In this document: piece after piece, positions 10,746-18,428 of the stretch | How the letters are laid out: each line of letters begins with the position of its first letter | Numbering within the stretch: the stretch's first letter is position 1 | From: Nitrosomonas sp. | GTDB taxonomy: Bacteria > Pseudomonadota > Gammaproteobacteria > Burkholderiales > Nitrosomonadaceae | DNA: 64,000 nt | Direction of reading: 5' to 3' | Assembly: GCF_019752415.1 (NCBI RefSeq) | Contig: NZ_JAIEME010000003.1 | Coordinates: forward strand, 44,098-108,097 | The notes under the pieces: generated by a model | What the model was told of the DNA's origin: nothing | What the model saw: only the letters and a program-made list of their open reading frames with translations | Database searches by the model: none | Program-made: the position numbers and the translations under genes

Positions 10746-11233
10746 TTTTCAGTTCCTTCAGTAGCTTTTGTAAAAATTTTATTCAGTAAAATGCTTTCAT
10801 TAGCTTCCGATCTATTAGGGCAATGATACGATGAAGGCATCCACGGACCCGGAAAATCACCACCGGCTCTATGATATTTAACGAATTCTCCTAATAATTT
10901 CATATCCGATATCCTGATAATCTGAATATGATCTCGTCTCATAGAAGCTTCCTGAGCACCTTGTGATACAGGATCTCCTTTTTTGTAATAGTGAATAACC
11001 CATTTATAGATATATTCTGGCCCTAGCGTATTTTCACCTTGAGTAGGTCGATAAAAATTAATCTGCCCATGCTTATCAAATTTGTCCGGTGGCAATGTCA
11101 CTATTTCATACACCTTGATGCCGCCATCAATCGCACAGAGCCGTTCTACTTCCCTATCCAGTCTGTCTTTTTCTGTAAAAAACGCCGCATAAACGGTCAA
11201 TGAAACAAGCAAGAACAAAATGATTTTTCTCAT
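10742..11233 (-). CDS. Small exported protein coupled to the RTX gene
   Basis: The product of about 163 residues begins MRKIILFLLVSLTVYAAFF, a signal peptide or N-terminal anchor, followed by a soluble domain with the motif CAIDGGIKVYE. I choose the ATG at 11233 because GGAGG lies eight bases upstream; the ATG at 11248 would overlap that site. I recognise the CAIDGGIKVYE type as a conserved hypothetical often found with secreted enzymes or RTX proteins, but no function is established from sequence. The stop overlaps the start of the giant RTX gene by four bases (ATGA), so the two are almost certainly co-translated. A helper, inhibitor or immunity role is possible but is inference. Confidence 0.8.
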   Translation of the reverse strand: MRKIILFLLVSLTVYAAFFTEKDRLDREVERLCAIDGGIKVYEIVTLPPDKFDKHGQINFYRPTQGENTLGPEYIYKWVIHYYKKGDPVSQGAQEASMRRDHIQIIRISDMKLLGEFVKYHRAGGDFPGPWMPSSYHCPNRSEANESILLNKIFTKATEGTEK

Positions 11234-11791
11234 GCGGCAAGCCTCCATTGGTCAGTGGCAAGATTAGTCGCCAGAATCCACCCATTCAGTAGTAAGTTAC
11301 GGTAATTTATGGAAATATCGGTCACTTTTTAATCGCACTTTACTCTGTGCCGGGGGTTCCGTTACCATGGGTCATAAGAGTAATTCCCGGATACCTTATT
11401 AGCAAAAATCGTTCCTGAAAGACCGGTTGCATCGGTATAAAGAGCATCGAAAAAAGCACCGACTGAGTCACGTTGCCAGATAATCGTGGCAGTCAGGGTT
11501 TTAATGATCTATTTTGGTTTGATTCAACCCGAATGAACCTACTTGAATGACATTATCGATACAAACAAAGCCCAACATTCTATTTGCTGGGCTTCGGCTA
11601 AGATACTTAAATCTTAGGGATTCTCTGAATAATTGTCATTTCGAGCATAGCGAGAAATCTATACTGCTGTTCTCCAAAGATTCCTCACTTCGTTCGAATG
11701 ACAAAGGTGGGTAATTCAGAGACTCCTTAACCAGGAAGGTGAGATAATGCCGCTTGGAGAGCATGCCCATTAATGTTTTTACGAGAGGTTT
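11234..11791. other. Intergenic region with hairpin and palindromic repeat
   Basis: No gene is seen. A short hairpin (AAGCCCA at 11568-11574 pairing with TGGGCTT at 11588-11594) precedes a palindromic repeat element at 11614-11730, described separately. The rest shows no recognisable feature. Confidence 0.4.
11614..11730. repeat. Palindromic MITE-like repeat
   Basis: The left end GGATTCTCTGAAT (from 11618) is the near-perfect inverse of the right end ATTCAGAGACTCC (11714-11726). Just inside, TGTCATTTCGAG pairs with TTCGAATGACA, so the whole 117 bases can fold into one long imperfect hairpin. No coding potential is seen. The end sequence (TTAAGGAGTCTCTGAAT read inward) resembles the ends of other elements in this window at 44407, 51635 and 63871, suggesting a dispersed non-autonomous family. 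Confidence 0.6.
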
Positions 11792-12382
11792 ATGATGCGC
11801 TTTATTTCTTCGCCGAATTGGCATAAAAGTTCTTTAGTACTCCGATTTTTGTTGTTAGGGGTAGCGACGACAATCAGTTTCTCAATTTCGGCCAGTCAGA
11901 CTACCGGCACGGAGAAACATCCATTGAAAACATTTGAGATCGCGGGTATCTCGTTAAATACACCGCTGGAAACGATAGCGAAAATTCTGCAAACGCACGA
12001 TTACACCCCAGTCAATGCAACCCTCTATACCAAACAGGAACCGGCACAAAACGGGCGCAGCACCGTCTACCGCATCGAAGTCGAGGATACGGCAACGTCT
12101 CGCCAGTTGAGTTATTTCAGAAGTTTAACCGGCGGTCGGAATAAAAGCCCTTCGGCGCGCGATGCGGCTATTCCTGCAACCGAAATAACCACAGCGCAAC
12201 AACTTTATGACTACGTTTGTGCCGTTCCGCAAGCACTTCAAACGGAAAGAGCCTGCATGCCACAGACACCGGCGAATATTATTTTCGGCCATGGACAATT
12301 GATAGCCATCGATGCACATTACTCGGCATTACTGAAGTCATCGGACTCAAGTACATCGATGATTATCAAGTACATTGAGTGA
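11792..12382 (+). CDS. Exported hypothetical protein
   Basis: The 196-residue product has a hydrophobic segment at about 18-38 (LRFLLLGVATTISFSISA) preceded by Lys and Arg, which fits a cleavable signal peptide. The mature part has no motif I recognise. It contains two Cys residues (in YVCAVP and RACMP) that could form a disulfide in the periplasm. The ATG at 11792 is preceded by ACGAGAGGTTT, an acceptable ribosome binding site. The next reading frame overlaps its stop by four bases. Function is unknown. Confidence 0.65.
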   Translation: MMRFISSPNWHKSSLVLRFLLLGVATTISFSISASQTTGTEKHPLKTFEIAGISLNTPLETIAKILQTHDYTPVNATLYTKQEPAQNGRSTVYRIEVEDTATSRQLSYFRSLTGGRNKSPSARDAAIPATEITTAQQLYDYVCAVPQALQTERACMPQTPANIIFGHGQLIAIDAHYSALLKSSDSSTSMIIKYIE

Positions 12383-12735
12383 TTTTGTACAATATGCTTA
12401 CCAAGCACCGAATCTCGAGTCCAATATTGGCAACGCACACACCACCAGGTCACAAAACTGAAATCAGGCTTAATCCTTCGGATATATTCTCAATTCTAGA
12501 CCTGGCTCCATGCTTTGATCCGTTAATTCTGGGTCTCTCGGCAGCAACACTTATCGAAATATCCAAGCCAGATAATACAAAGTTTGAGGTTATCGCTTTC
12601 ATTATCGTCCTAATAGCTGGGATAGGGTTTCTGTTTTGGTTGAAAGAGCATTTAACATTTAAAACTGAAGTGAATAAAACGCTTAACCCATCAATCCTCC
12701 AGAGGCTGCGCGATAAAGCTGCACATCGCCGGTGA
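12379..12735 (+). CDS. Hypothetical single-pass membrane protein, doubtful
   Basis: A 118-residue frame opens at a GTG overlapping the previous stop by four bases; an ATG 15 bases on (12394) is an alternative. Residues about 73-93 form one good transmembrane helix (VIAFIIVLIAGIGFLFWL), followed by a charged tail rich in Lys and Arg. I recognise no family. The N-terminal third is of unconvincing composition, so the gene may start later or be degraded. A reading frame on the opposite strand covers the same bases, but its composition looks no better. Confidence 0.35.
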   Translation: MILYNMLTKHRISSPILATHTPPGHKTEIRLNPSDIFSILDLAPCFDPLILGLSAATLIEISKPDNTKFEVIAFIIVLIAGIGFLFWLKEHLTFKTEVNKTLNPSILQRLRDKAAHRR

Positions 12736-12764
12736 TTCCAAGCGTTAAAACCCCGAGGAAATTT

Positions 12765-13671
12765 ATGCACAACGAAACTGAGCTTATAATAACTGCAATA
12801 GAAAGCTTGAGGCAGGAAGGTAGCATTTTCAAAGATTACATATTCCCCATAGCTAGCGCTTTATTTGCATCATTATTGGGCGCTAGAATTGCTTACTATT
12901 TTTTTCATTACCAAGAAAATATAAAAATTGAAAAAGAAAAAATGAATACTTGCTAATAAGTGGACATTGCTCGCTGATGAAGCAATGTTTAACCTTATCT
13001 CAATCAAACAAAATTATCATGGTAAGTTAGAGGAGGCCCCCATTCAAAGAGCGGCTGTAATACCAACAATTCTATTAATCCCCAAACCTATCGTAGAGGA
13101 CTATTCTCAGCTTTCCTTTTTGGAGCCAAAACAAGAGAGTGGCGAGCATCCAACGTGGAGCAATATAAGAAGAATTAGAACCATGATACATAACTACAAC
13201 TATGTGCAAGAGCTATGGGTAATGCGGAACGAAATTGACAGGCCAATCAGAGAAAAAATTGTGCAACGGTATTCCACAAAAGGATATGCATATGTTTGTC
13301 CTGAGCAAATATATGAATGCGTAGGAGAGGCTAATTTCTCCGTGCTTGTGGATCTAACTGAGAAGGTTATAAATTTAACCGATGATTTGCTAGTTGAATT
13401 AGATGACTTTCGGGCTAATTTTCCAGTGTATGCAAAAACTCATATAAATTCCGAAATACTCAAAAGGTATGGTTCTGTTTTGACCTATTCTATCGACAAA
13501 AATGAAATACTACTTGCCATGCTAAAGAAGTCTCCAAACACCGATTACTCATCGGTTACGACTCTATTTGGCGCAACCACTGAAGAATTGAAACAACGAT
13601 ATTCAACTGGCTATGTCCGCAAAAGCGCGGAGCCGGTTAATTCTCCGTTAGACCACATGGCTCACCTATGA
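12765..13671 (+). pseudogene. Membrane-anchored hypothetical protein, split by a one-base frameshift
   Basis: The gene starts at ATG 12765 after GAGGAAATTT, a good ribosome binding site. The first part has one transmembrane helix (IFPIASALFASLLGARIAYY) and then meets a stop right after EKEKMNT. If one T of the TT pair at 12950-12951 is removed, translation continues as NTANKWTLLADEAMFNLISI and runs to 13671, giving a continuous protein of about 301 residues. The junction is smooth in composition, so one ancestral gene is clear. Function is unknown; the layout is a single helix followed by a cytosolic helical domain. Its stop overlaps the next gene start by four bases. The break may be a sequencing error or real decay. 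Confidence 0.7.
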
Positions 13672-13964
13672 AAAACAGCGTCAAATCTTTGATCGTGGGT
13701 ACTTTTATCACGGTAAGCACATTTGATTTTTCCTATGTAGCCTCTGTATTGAAACTTATTGGGCTTTCTCATATTCTCTATTGGCAAGGCTGGTGGCTGC
13801 AAACATTCATTCCATGCTTGAATATCGGTACCGCAGAAAATCCGGTCTGTGAAGGTACACCGCTAAACTTAGTTGTATTTTTATTGGGTATTCCGTTTGG
13901 CATAATTCTCTACTCTTTGTTGGCCTATGGCGTTATATCTTTCTGGAGCCGCCGTGCCGTCTAA
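13668..13964 (+). CDS. Small two-helix membrane protein
   Basis: This 98-residue protein has a moderately hydrophobic N-terminal segment and a strong transmembrane helix near residues 67-90 (LNLVVFLLGIPFGIILYSLL). Two Cys residues in the middle (PCLNIG and PVCEG) lie in a probable extracytoplasmic loop and could be bridged. It starts at an ATG overlapping the stop of the frameshifted gene (ATGA), so the two form a unit. Its own stop codon lies inside the left arm of an attC-like site, as in compact integron cassettes. I recognise no family. Confidence 0.6.
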   Translation: MKNSVKSLIVGTFITVSTFDFSYVASVLKLIGLSHILYWQGWWLQTFIPCLNIGTAENPVCEGTPLNLVVFLLGIPFGIILYSLLAYGVISFWSRRAV

Positions 13965-14017
13965 CATGGTGTTCAAGCGGGACGCACTAAAGCGCGCTCC
14001 TTAACTATATGTTAGTT
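13959..14017 (+). other. Integron attC-like recombination site, degenerate
   Basis: The left arm GTCTAAC (13959-13965) fits the attC consensus RYYYAAC. The right arm GTTAGTT (14011-14017) fits GTTRRRY except for one base. Between them GTTCAAGCGGGACGC is partly complementary to GCGCGCTCCTTAAC, which is the usual imperfect inner stem with short loop. Size (59 bases) and position directly after a stop codon also fit. No integrase gene is in the window. Confidence 0.5.
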
Positions 14018-14199
14018 GCATATATTGAGATATCAAACTGGAATCTTAATAAACCAATTACCAGATTTATCCGCTTTGGTGAACCATTAAGGGCAAAAAC
14101 CAATTAAATTATGTTTGGCAATAAGGGAAAGTTAGGATAAAGATAATCCTTCAGTGCTGCGACGATCCGCACACAGTGCATCGCTTCAACAGCAGTGGG

Positions 14200-14718
14200 T
14201 TAAATGATCTTCTCTAGATATTCAATCGTTAATCCGGAAACTTTGGGCACACCGATACCCAGATGCAATGGATAAGTTTCAATCCTGCCGGTGCGCGAGT
14301 AGCCTCTGCGTTGATAAAATGCGATTAATTCCGGGCGCTGTGATATCACGAACATGACAAACTTGTGCACGCGCAGAGTGCTCAATGCAAAACTTTCCGC
14401 CTGCTCAAGCACATACTTGCCGAGCCCTTTTCCTTGCAGACTGGGGTGAACTGAGAAAAAGCCGATGTACGCAAAGTCGTTTTCTTTGGCGACATAGATA
14501 CACGAAGCCAAACTTTCCGGTTGATTGATGACAAAGAATCGTGCATCGGGATTAGACATGGCCGTTTCCACTTCCTGCCGGTTGGTTCTGTCGCCCTGGA
14601 TAATATGTGTTTCCCGGGTCCAGCCGGTTTCTCCGCGGTAGGTCAGATTTACCAGATCAGCTATCGCCTGTGCTTGATCCTGGCTGGCTTTGTCAAGACG
14701 AAAATGCGAGAGATCCAT
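14200..14718 (-). CDS. GNAT-family N-acetyltransferase
   Basis: The 172-residue protein has the GNAT fold signature: the acetyl-CoA binding motif VHPSLQGKGLGKYVLEQAE, with the Q-x-x-G-x-G core, lies near residues 91-109. The usual C-terminal strand with an aromatic residue (AFYQRRGYSRTG) follows near 131-142. The substrate, a small amine or a protein, cannot be told from sequence. It follows the SirB2-like gene by 43 bases on the same strand and probably shares its transcript. The length is typical of stand-alone GNAT enzymes. Confidence 0.85.
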   Translation of the reverse strand: MDLSHFRLDKASQDQAQAIADLVNLTYRGETGWTRETHIIQGDRTNRQEVETAMSNPDARFFVINQPESLASCIYVAKENDFAYIGFFSVHPSLQGKGLGKYVLEQAESFALSTLRVHKFVMFVISQRPELIAFYQRRGYSRTGRIETYPLHLGIGVPKVSGLTIEYLEKII

Positions 14719-14761
14719 CGATTTTTAGGGTGTTTTGCAGGATAAAACAGTCTTGCCAGTT

Positions 14762-15148
14762 TTAGGACCAGAGACCTAACACCGGGCTTTTGGTCAGGGC
14801 AACCAACACGATATAGATAAATACGCACTGTGCTGCAATCCAAGCGGTGATTTTTGTTCTCCGGGTTTTGCCGAAGCGGATTGCTATCATGCCAAGACCG
14901 ATATAGAGCAACAAACCGGTTACTTTGGCAGTTAACCAGGAATTATCGAGCGGATTTTGCTGAATAGTTATTGCCAGTATAATGGCGCTGGTCAGCAGAA
15001 TGGTATCCACAACATGCGGCAGGATTTTTACCCAGCGTTGGCGCAATTTCTCCGAGTCTTGCATCAACCAGACGCCGCGCAAGAAAAACAACGCATAGCT
15101 CACGATAACGCTAGTAATATGAATCAGTTTTAGCGCTTCGTAACTCAT
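14762..15148 (-). CDS. SirB2-family integral membrane protein
   Basis: The 128-residue protein has four predicted transmembrane helices and begins with the family-type segment LIHITSVIVSYALFFLRGVW. SirB2 proteins are widespread in proteobacteria. The name comes from Salmonella invasion-gene expression, but the molecular role is unknown and no virulence function is implied here. The start lies two bases after the stop of the CopD-like membrane protein gene, so the two probably form an operon with the GNAT gene downstream. Confidence 0.8.
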   Translation of the reverse strand: MSYEALKLIHITSVIVSYALFFLRGVWLMQDSEKLRQRWVKILPHVVDTILLTSAIILAITIQQNPLDNSWLTAKVTGLLLYIGLGMIAIRFGKTRRTKITAWIAAQCVFIYIVLVALTKSPVLGLWS

Positions 15149-15150
15149 GC

Positions 15151-15635
15151 TCAGCTCCCGGCAATCAACCAGCCGTGACTGCCTGCCACGGCACCGGCAA
15201 TGGTGATCAAGCTCAGAGTTAATAAAAACAAATGCTTGCGCTGAATTTTGACAAATGTTTCTGCCGAAACATCTGGCTGCACAGGCACATTGGCTTGCTG
15301 ACGCCGACCACGCGGTTCCATAACAAACAACATCACGCTAAACAACAGCCAGATCAGCACCATCGTGTGCATCCACCAATACTGCCATTGCGTGAAACGC
15401 TGCCAGGCATCCAAACCATACACCATATAAAAACCGCTCAGCCCAACGATTAATGTAGAAACACGAGCTTGTGCGGCAAATCGTTGCCTAAATCGAGCAA
15501 AAAATTCCATCGCTTCCGGGGGTGATTGCATGCGCGCCAGAGTCGGCAACAGTACGGTCGTCACCATGCGACACCGCCAATCCAAAACACCACGCCCAGA
15601 ACATGCAATACTCTGGCAAAAACAAACTCATCCAT
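15151..15635 (-). pseudogene. CopD-like four-helix membrane protein, frameshifted near the N-terminus
   Basis: The long frame (15585 to 15151) lacks a plausible N-terminus. Upstream, an ATG at 15635 opens MDEFVFARVLHVLGVVFWIG and continues GGVA, a typical first transmembrane helix, then shifts frame at GTCGCATGGTG near 15565-15570. Adding one A (GCA ATG GTG) restores MVTTVLLPTLARM and the rest of the protein. The repaired product has about 161 residues and four helices with WWMHTMVLIWLLF in the third. It resembles small CopD-type or related haem/copper membrane proteins, without certainty. The defect is either a missing base in the assembly or a true recent mutation. The SirB2 gene follows after two bases. 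Confidence 0.7.
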
Positions 15636-15751
15636 GCGATTTCTTCTTACCGGTTAACATTTTTTAAAATGACCGAATCATCGAACCCGAATGTGCTGTA
15701 GCTAAGGTGTGATGCTTTGATACAGCGCATCCGGAGATTATGCGCAACGCG

Positions 15752-16108
15752 TCAACTATTCACGCTGTCAGATGCCCATTCCTCGGCTTCTTCATAGTTA
15801 TGGAACACCAATACGTTCGCATTGGTAAACAAATTAGAAACCCAAGCACCCCACGCTTGCCATTCGTCATCAGTCACTATAGCCACCCGGTTAAACTCAC
15901 TGCCGTGATCACGCATGAATTTGATTTCTTCCCAAGCCACATCAACGGTGTAATCCAACATGTCGCGCCAATCAAATAAAAGGTTCGCTTCACCTTCAAA
16001 GTGTGACTGGTAAAGCACCTGTTGTTCAAATTCGTTATAGTCTGCCAATGTAAATTCACCAATGACCGCAACAATAACAAGATTGTCTTTCTTCTGAATA
16101 GTAATCAT
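15752..16108 (-). CDS. SpoIIAA/STAS-like protein
   Basis: The 118-residue protein has the compact alpha/beta pattern of the SpoIIAA-like family: a first strand DNLVIVAVIGEFTLADY, a central LLFDWRDM, and a strand RVAIVTDDEWQ before an amphipathic helix. Such proteins bind lipids or regulatory partners; no specific function is known. No phosphorylatable Ser in the usual anti-sigma antagonist position is evident. It is downstream of the EamA transporter gene by 85 bases on the same strand. Confidence 0.7.
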   Translation of the reverse strand: MITIQKKDNLVIVAVIGEFTLADYNEFEQQVLYQSHFEGEANLLFDWRDMLDYTVDVAWEEIKFMRDHGSEFNRVAIVTDDEWQAWGAWVSNLFTNANVLVFHNYEEAEEWASDSVNS

Positions 16109-16193
16109 GACTTCACCTCAAATGATAACAATCTCATCATAGGCAATTAAACGGGATGGTGCAAATTTTGCTTCCGGGCAATTCGTCGCGCAG

Positions 16194-17054
16194 TCATTTT
16201 TGTGCAACAGCAGAATTCACCTTTATACTCAAGAAACCACTGAGAGATCCGCCAAGTATAATCAATCCCATGCCTATCCACGCAATGGGTGACAACAGCT
16301 CATTCCACAGCAGGATACCCCAAAGACTGGCAAACAATACGGTACTATAACCCAGCGAAGTCACGACCAGCGTTACACCTTTATGATACGCACGGGTCAT
16401 AGCGAGTTGCGCCAATGTCGCGGTCACACCGATGCCAAGCAGCAACCATAATCCGGGCCAGGTGACCGGATTCAGTGTCGTGAACATCAATCCTACCCCG
16501 GTAATCAGCGTACTGATCAATGTAAAATAAAACACCACGAGCCATTCCGTTTCGCCCAGATTGCCCAGTTGTTTGACATTAATGTACGCAATCGCTGCAA
16601 AAAAACCGGAAGCCATACCCATCAGGCTAGCAACCCAATGATCTTCCGGTAACGTGGGTTGCATCAGTAAAATAACTCCTGCAAAGCCAATCAAAATAGT
16701 GCAGATTAATGGCCAATGAATATGTTCTTTCAGAATCAGCGTGGAAAATAACGCTACGAAAAGCGGCCAGGTGTAATTCAATGAAATCGCCGTTGCCAAC
16801 GGCAATTGCGTCAGGCAATAAAAGAACATCAACAGACTGACTAGCCCGGAGATCCCCCGCCAACAGTGAATCCGCCAATGCGGCGTGCACACTGGGAGGC
16901 GATAGTAGCGGAGGATCAGATAAGTCATCCAGACACCAAACAACGAGCGGTAAAAAACCAGTTCGGTACTGGAAAAATAAGTCGCGCCTAGTTTGACCAA
17001 CACACCCATGCAGGCAAACATAAAGGCAGCCACCAGCATCCACAGCGAGCGCAC
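16194..17054 (-). CDS. EamA/DMT-family permease
   Basis: The 286-residue protein has ten predicted transmembrane helices in two homologous halves of five, the EamA (drug/metabolite transporter) layout. The N-terminus MRSLWMLVAAFMFACMGVLV and the conserved segment PLATAISLNYTWPLFVALFS near residues 86-105 are typical of the RhaT/YdcZ-like permeases that export small metabolites. The substrate is unknown. It lies 44 bases downstream of the Rieske oxygenase gene on the same strand, so the two may be co-transcribed. Confidence 0.88.
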   Translation of the reverse strand: MRSLWMLVAAFMFACMGVLVKLGATYFSSTELVFYRSLFGVWMTYLILRYYRLPVCTPHWRIHCWRGISGLVSLLMFFYCLTQLPLATAISLNYTWPLFVALFSTLILKEHIHWPLICTILIGFAGVILLMQPTLPEDHWVASLMGMASGFFAAIAYINVKQLGNLGETEWLVVFYFTLISTLITGVGLMFTTLNPVTWPGLWLLLGIGVTATLAQLAMTRAYHKGVTLVVTSLGYSTVLFASLWGILLWNELLSPIAWIGMGLIILGGSLSGFLSIKVNSAVAQK

Positions 17055-17098
17055 GTGTTGATGTTTCCTAGAATACAGAAATTGCGGTTAAGCGATGA

Positions 17099-18205
17099 TC
17101 AGACATGCGGCCCGATTTCTCGTTGCAGAAATTGATGAAAATGCTCCATTCCTGCTTCCATAGGGATTTGGTACGGTCCCGTTTCATTACGATTCTGTTC
17201 GTATAACGCACGCCGTCCGGCTGTCATCAATTTGCAGATTTCATCATCTTCGAGTGCAGTTTCTTTATAGGCAGCCTGCTCCGCTTCAACAAAGTCACGC
17301 TCAAACAGCGCAATCTCTTCCGGGTAGTAAAATTCCACCACGTTCGTGCAACTTTCAGCGCCGGTAGGAAGTATTGTGCTGATTACCAACGTATGGGGAT
17401 ACCATTCCAACATGATATTGGGGTAATACAGCAGCCATATGGCGCCATGCGGCGGTGTTTTTCCTTCCGTTTGCTGCAGCACCTGCTCGTGCCATTTGGC
17501 ATAAACCGGGCTGCCTGGCCGCTGGAAGCGTGCATTATCGATTGCTATGGTTTGCACACTATACCAATCGCTAAACTCCCAATCGAGTTGCTCGGTATTC
17601 ACAAAATGACTCAAACCCGGATGAAATGGATCGACATGATAATCTTCCAGATACACTTCAATAAATGTTTTCCAATTACACTGATATTCATCAATTTGGA
17701 TACGATCCAGCAAATAACCGGAAAAATCAAAATCCTTGAGCACATTCAGTTTAGCCATATCTTGCGAAACCTTGCGATTGCCGTTAAATAACAAACCATT
17801 CCAATTTTGCAGTGGTGTCTTATCCAGATTGAGGCAAGGATTCTGCTTAAAATGCGGCGCGCCGAGCAACTTGCCATCCAGTGCATAAGTCCAGCGATGA
17901 ATGGGGCACACAATACTCTTGGTACTGCTTCTACCTTTCAACAAAAGTGCTTGCCGGTGACGGCAAACATTAGAAAGTAATTCAATACCGTGTCCATTAC
18001 GTACCAGTATCTTGGCATTGTTCATCCATTCTGGCACATAATAATCCCCAACATTGGGTAGCATCACTTCATGCCCCACGTAGCCAGGACCCTGATCAAA
18101 AAGGATACGTTTTTCAATCTCCAGAATTTTGGGATCCACATACCAATCGATGGGAAGCTGCACTGACAACTCTGTCAGTTGTGAGATCTCAGCCATGTTA
18201 GACAT
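17099..18205 (-). CDS. Rieske aromatic-ring-hydroxylating oxygenase, alpha-type subunit
   Basis: The 368-residue protein has an N-terminal Rieske domain with ligands Cys81-x-His83 and Cys100-x2-His103 for the [2Fe-2S] cluster. A catalytic domain follows with the mononuclear iron motif EDYHVDPFHPGL, in which His190 and His195 are likely ligands. This is the layout of ring-hydroxylating or Rieske-type monooxygenases. The substrate is not predictable, and no ferredoxin or reductase partner gene lies nearby. An EamA permease gene follows on the same strand. In a chemolithotroph such an enzyme may serve biosynthesis rather than catabolism; that is inference. Confidence 0.88.
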   Translation of the reverse strand: MSNMAEISQLTELSVQLPIDWYVDPKILEIEKRILFDQGPGYVGHEVMLPNVGDYYVPEWMNNAKILVRNGHGIELLSNVCRHRQALLLKGRSSTKSIVCPIHRWTYALDGKLLGAPHFKQNPCLNLDKTPLQNWNGLLFNGNRKVSQDMAKLNVLKDFDFSGYLLDRIQIDEYQCNWKTFIEVYLEDYHVDPFHPGLSHFVNTEQLDWEFSDWYSVQTIAIDNARFQRPGSPVYAKWHEQVLQQTEGKTPPHGAIWLLYYPNIMLEWYPHTLVISTILPTGAESCTNVVEFYYPEEIALFERDFVEAEQAAYKETALEDDEICKLMTAGRRALYEQNRNETGPYQIPMEAGMEHFHQFLQREIGPHV

Positions 18206-18428
18206 ATAAATACCTTATATCTCCCGATTAAAAATTTAGCGGCGAAAATACACGAAAAGACAAAAATTTAAAACCTATTTAAGCAAGTCAGGAAAGAAAA
18301 TTGAATGCTTCGCTATAATAGCAATCTTTTGGTAGTAAAATATTAGTATCCATTTGCACGTTATGCGTACAAAATTGCGAATTGTACAATATTGAATTAT
18401 TTAATTAATCAAAAAGAGAGTCTCTTTA

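Noticed and set aside
12450..12770. 106-residue minus-strand frame opposite the doubtful membrane gene
   Set aside because: No ribosome binding site or recognisable domain, and it runs against the direction of all neighbouring genes.
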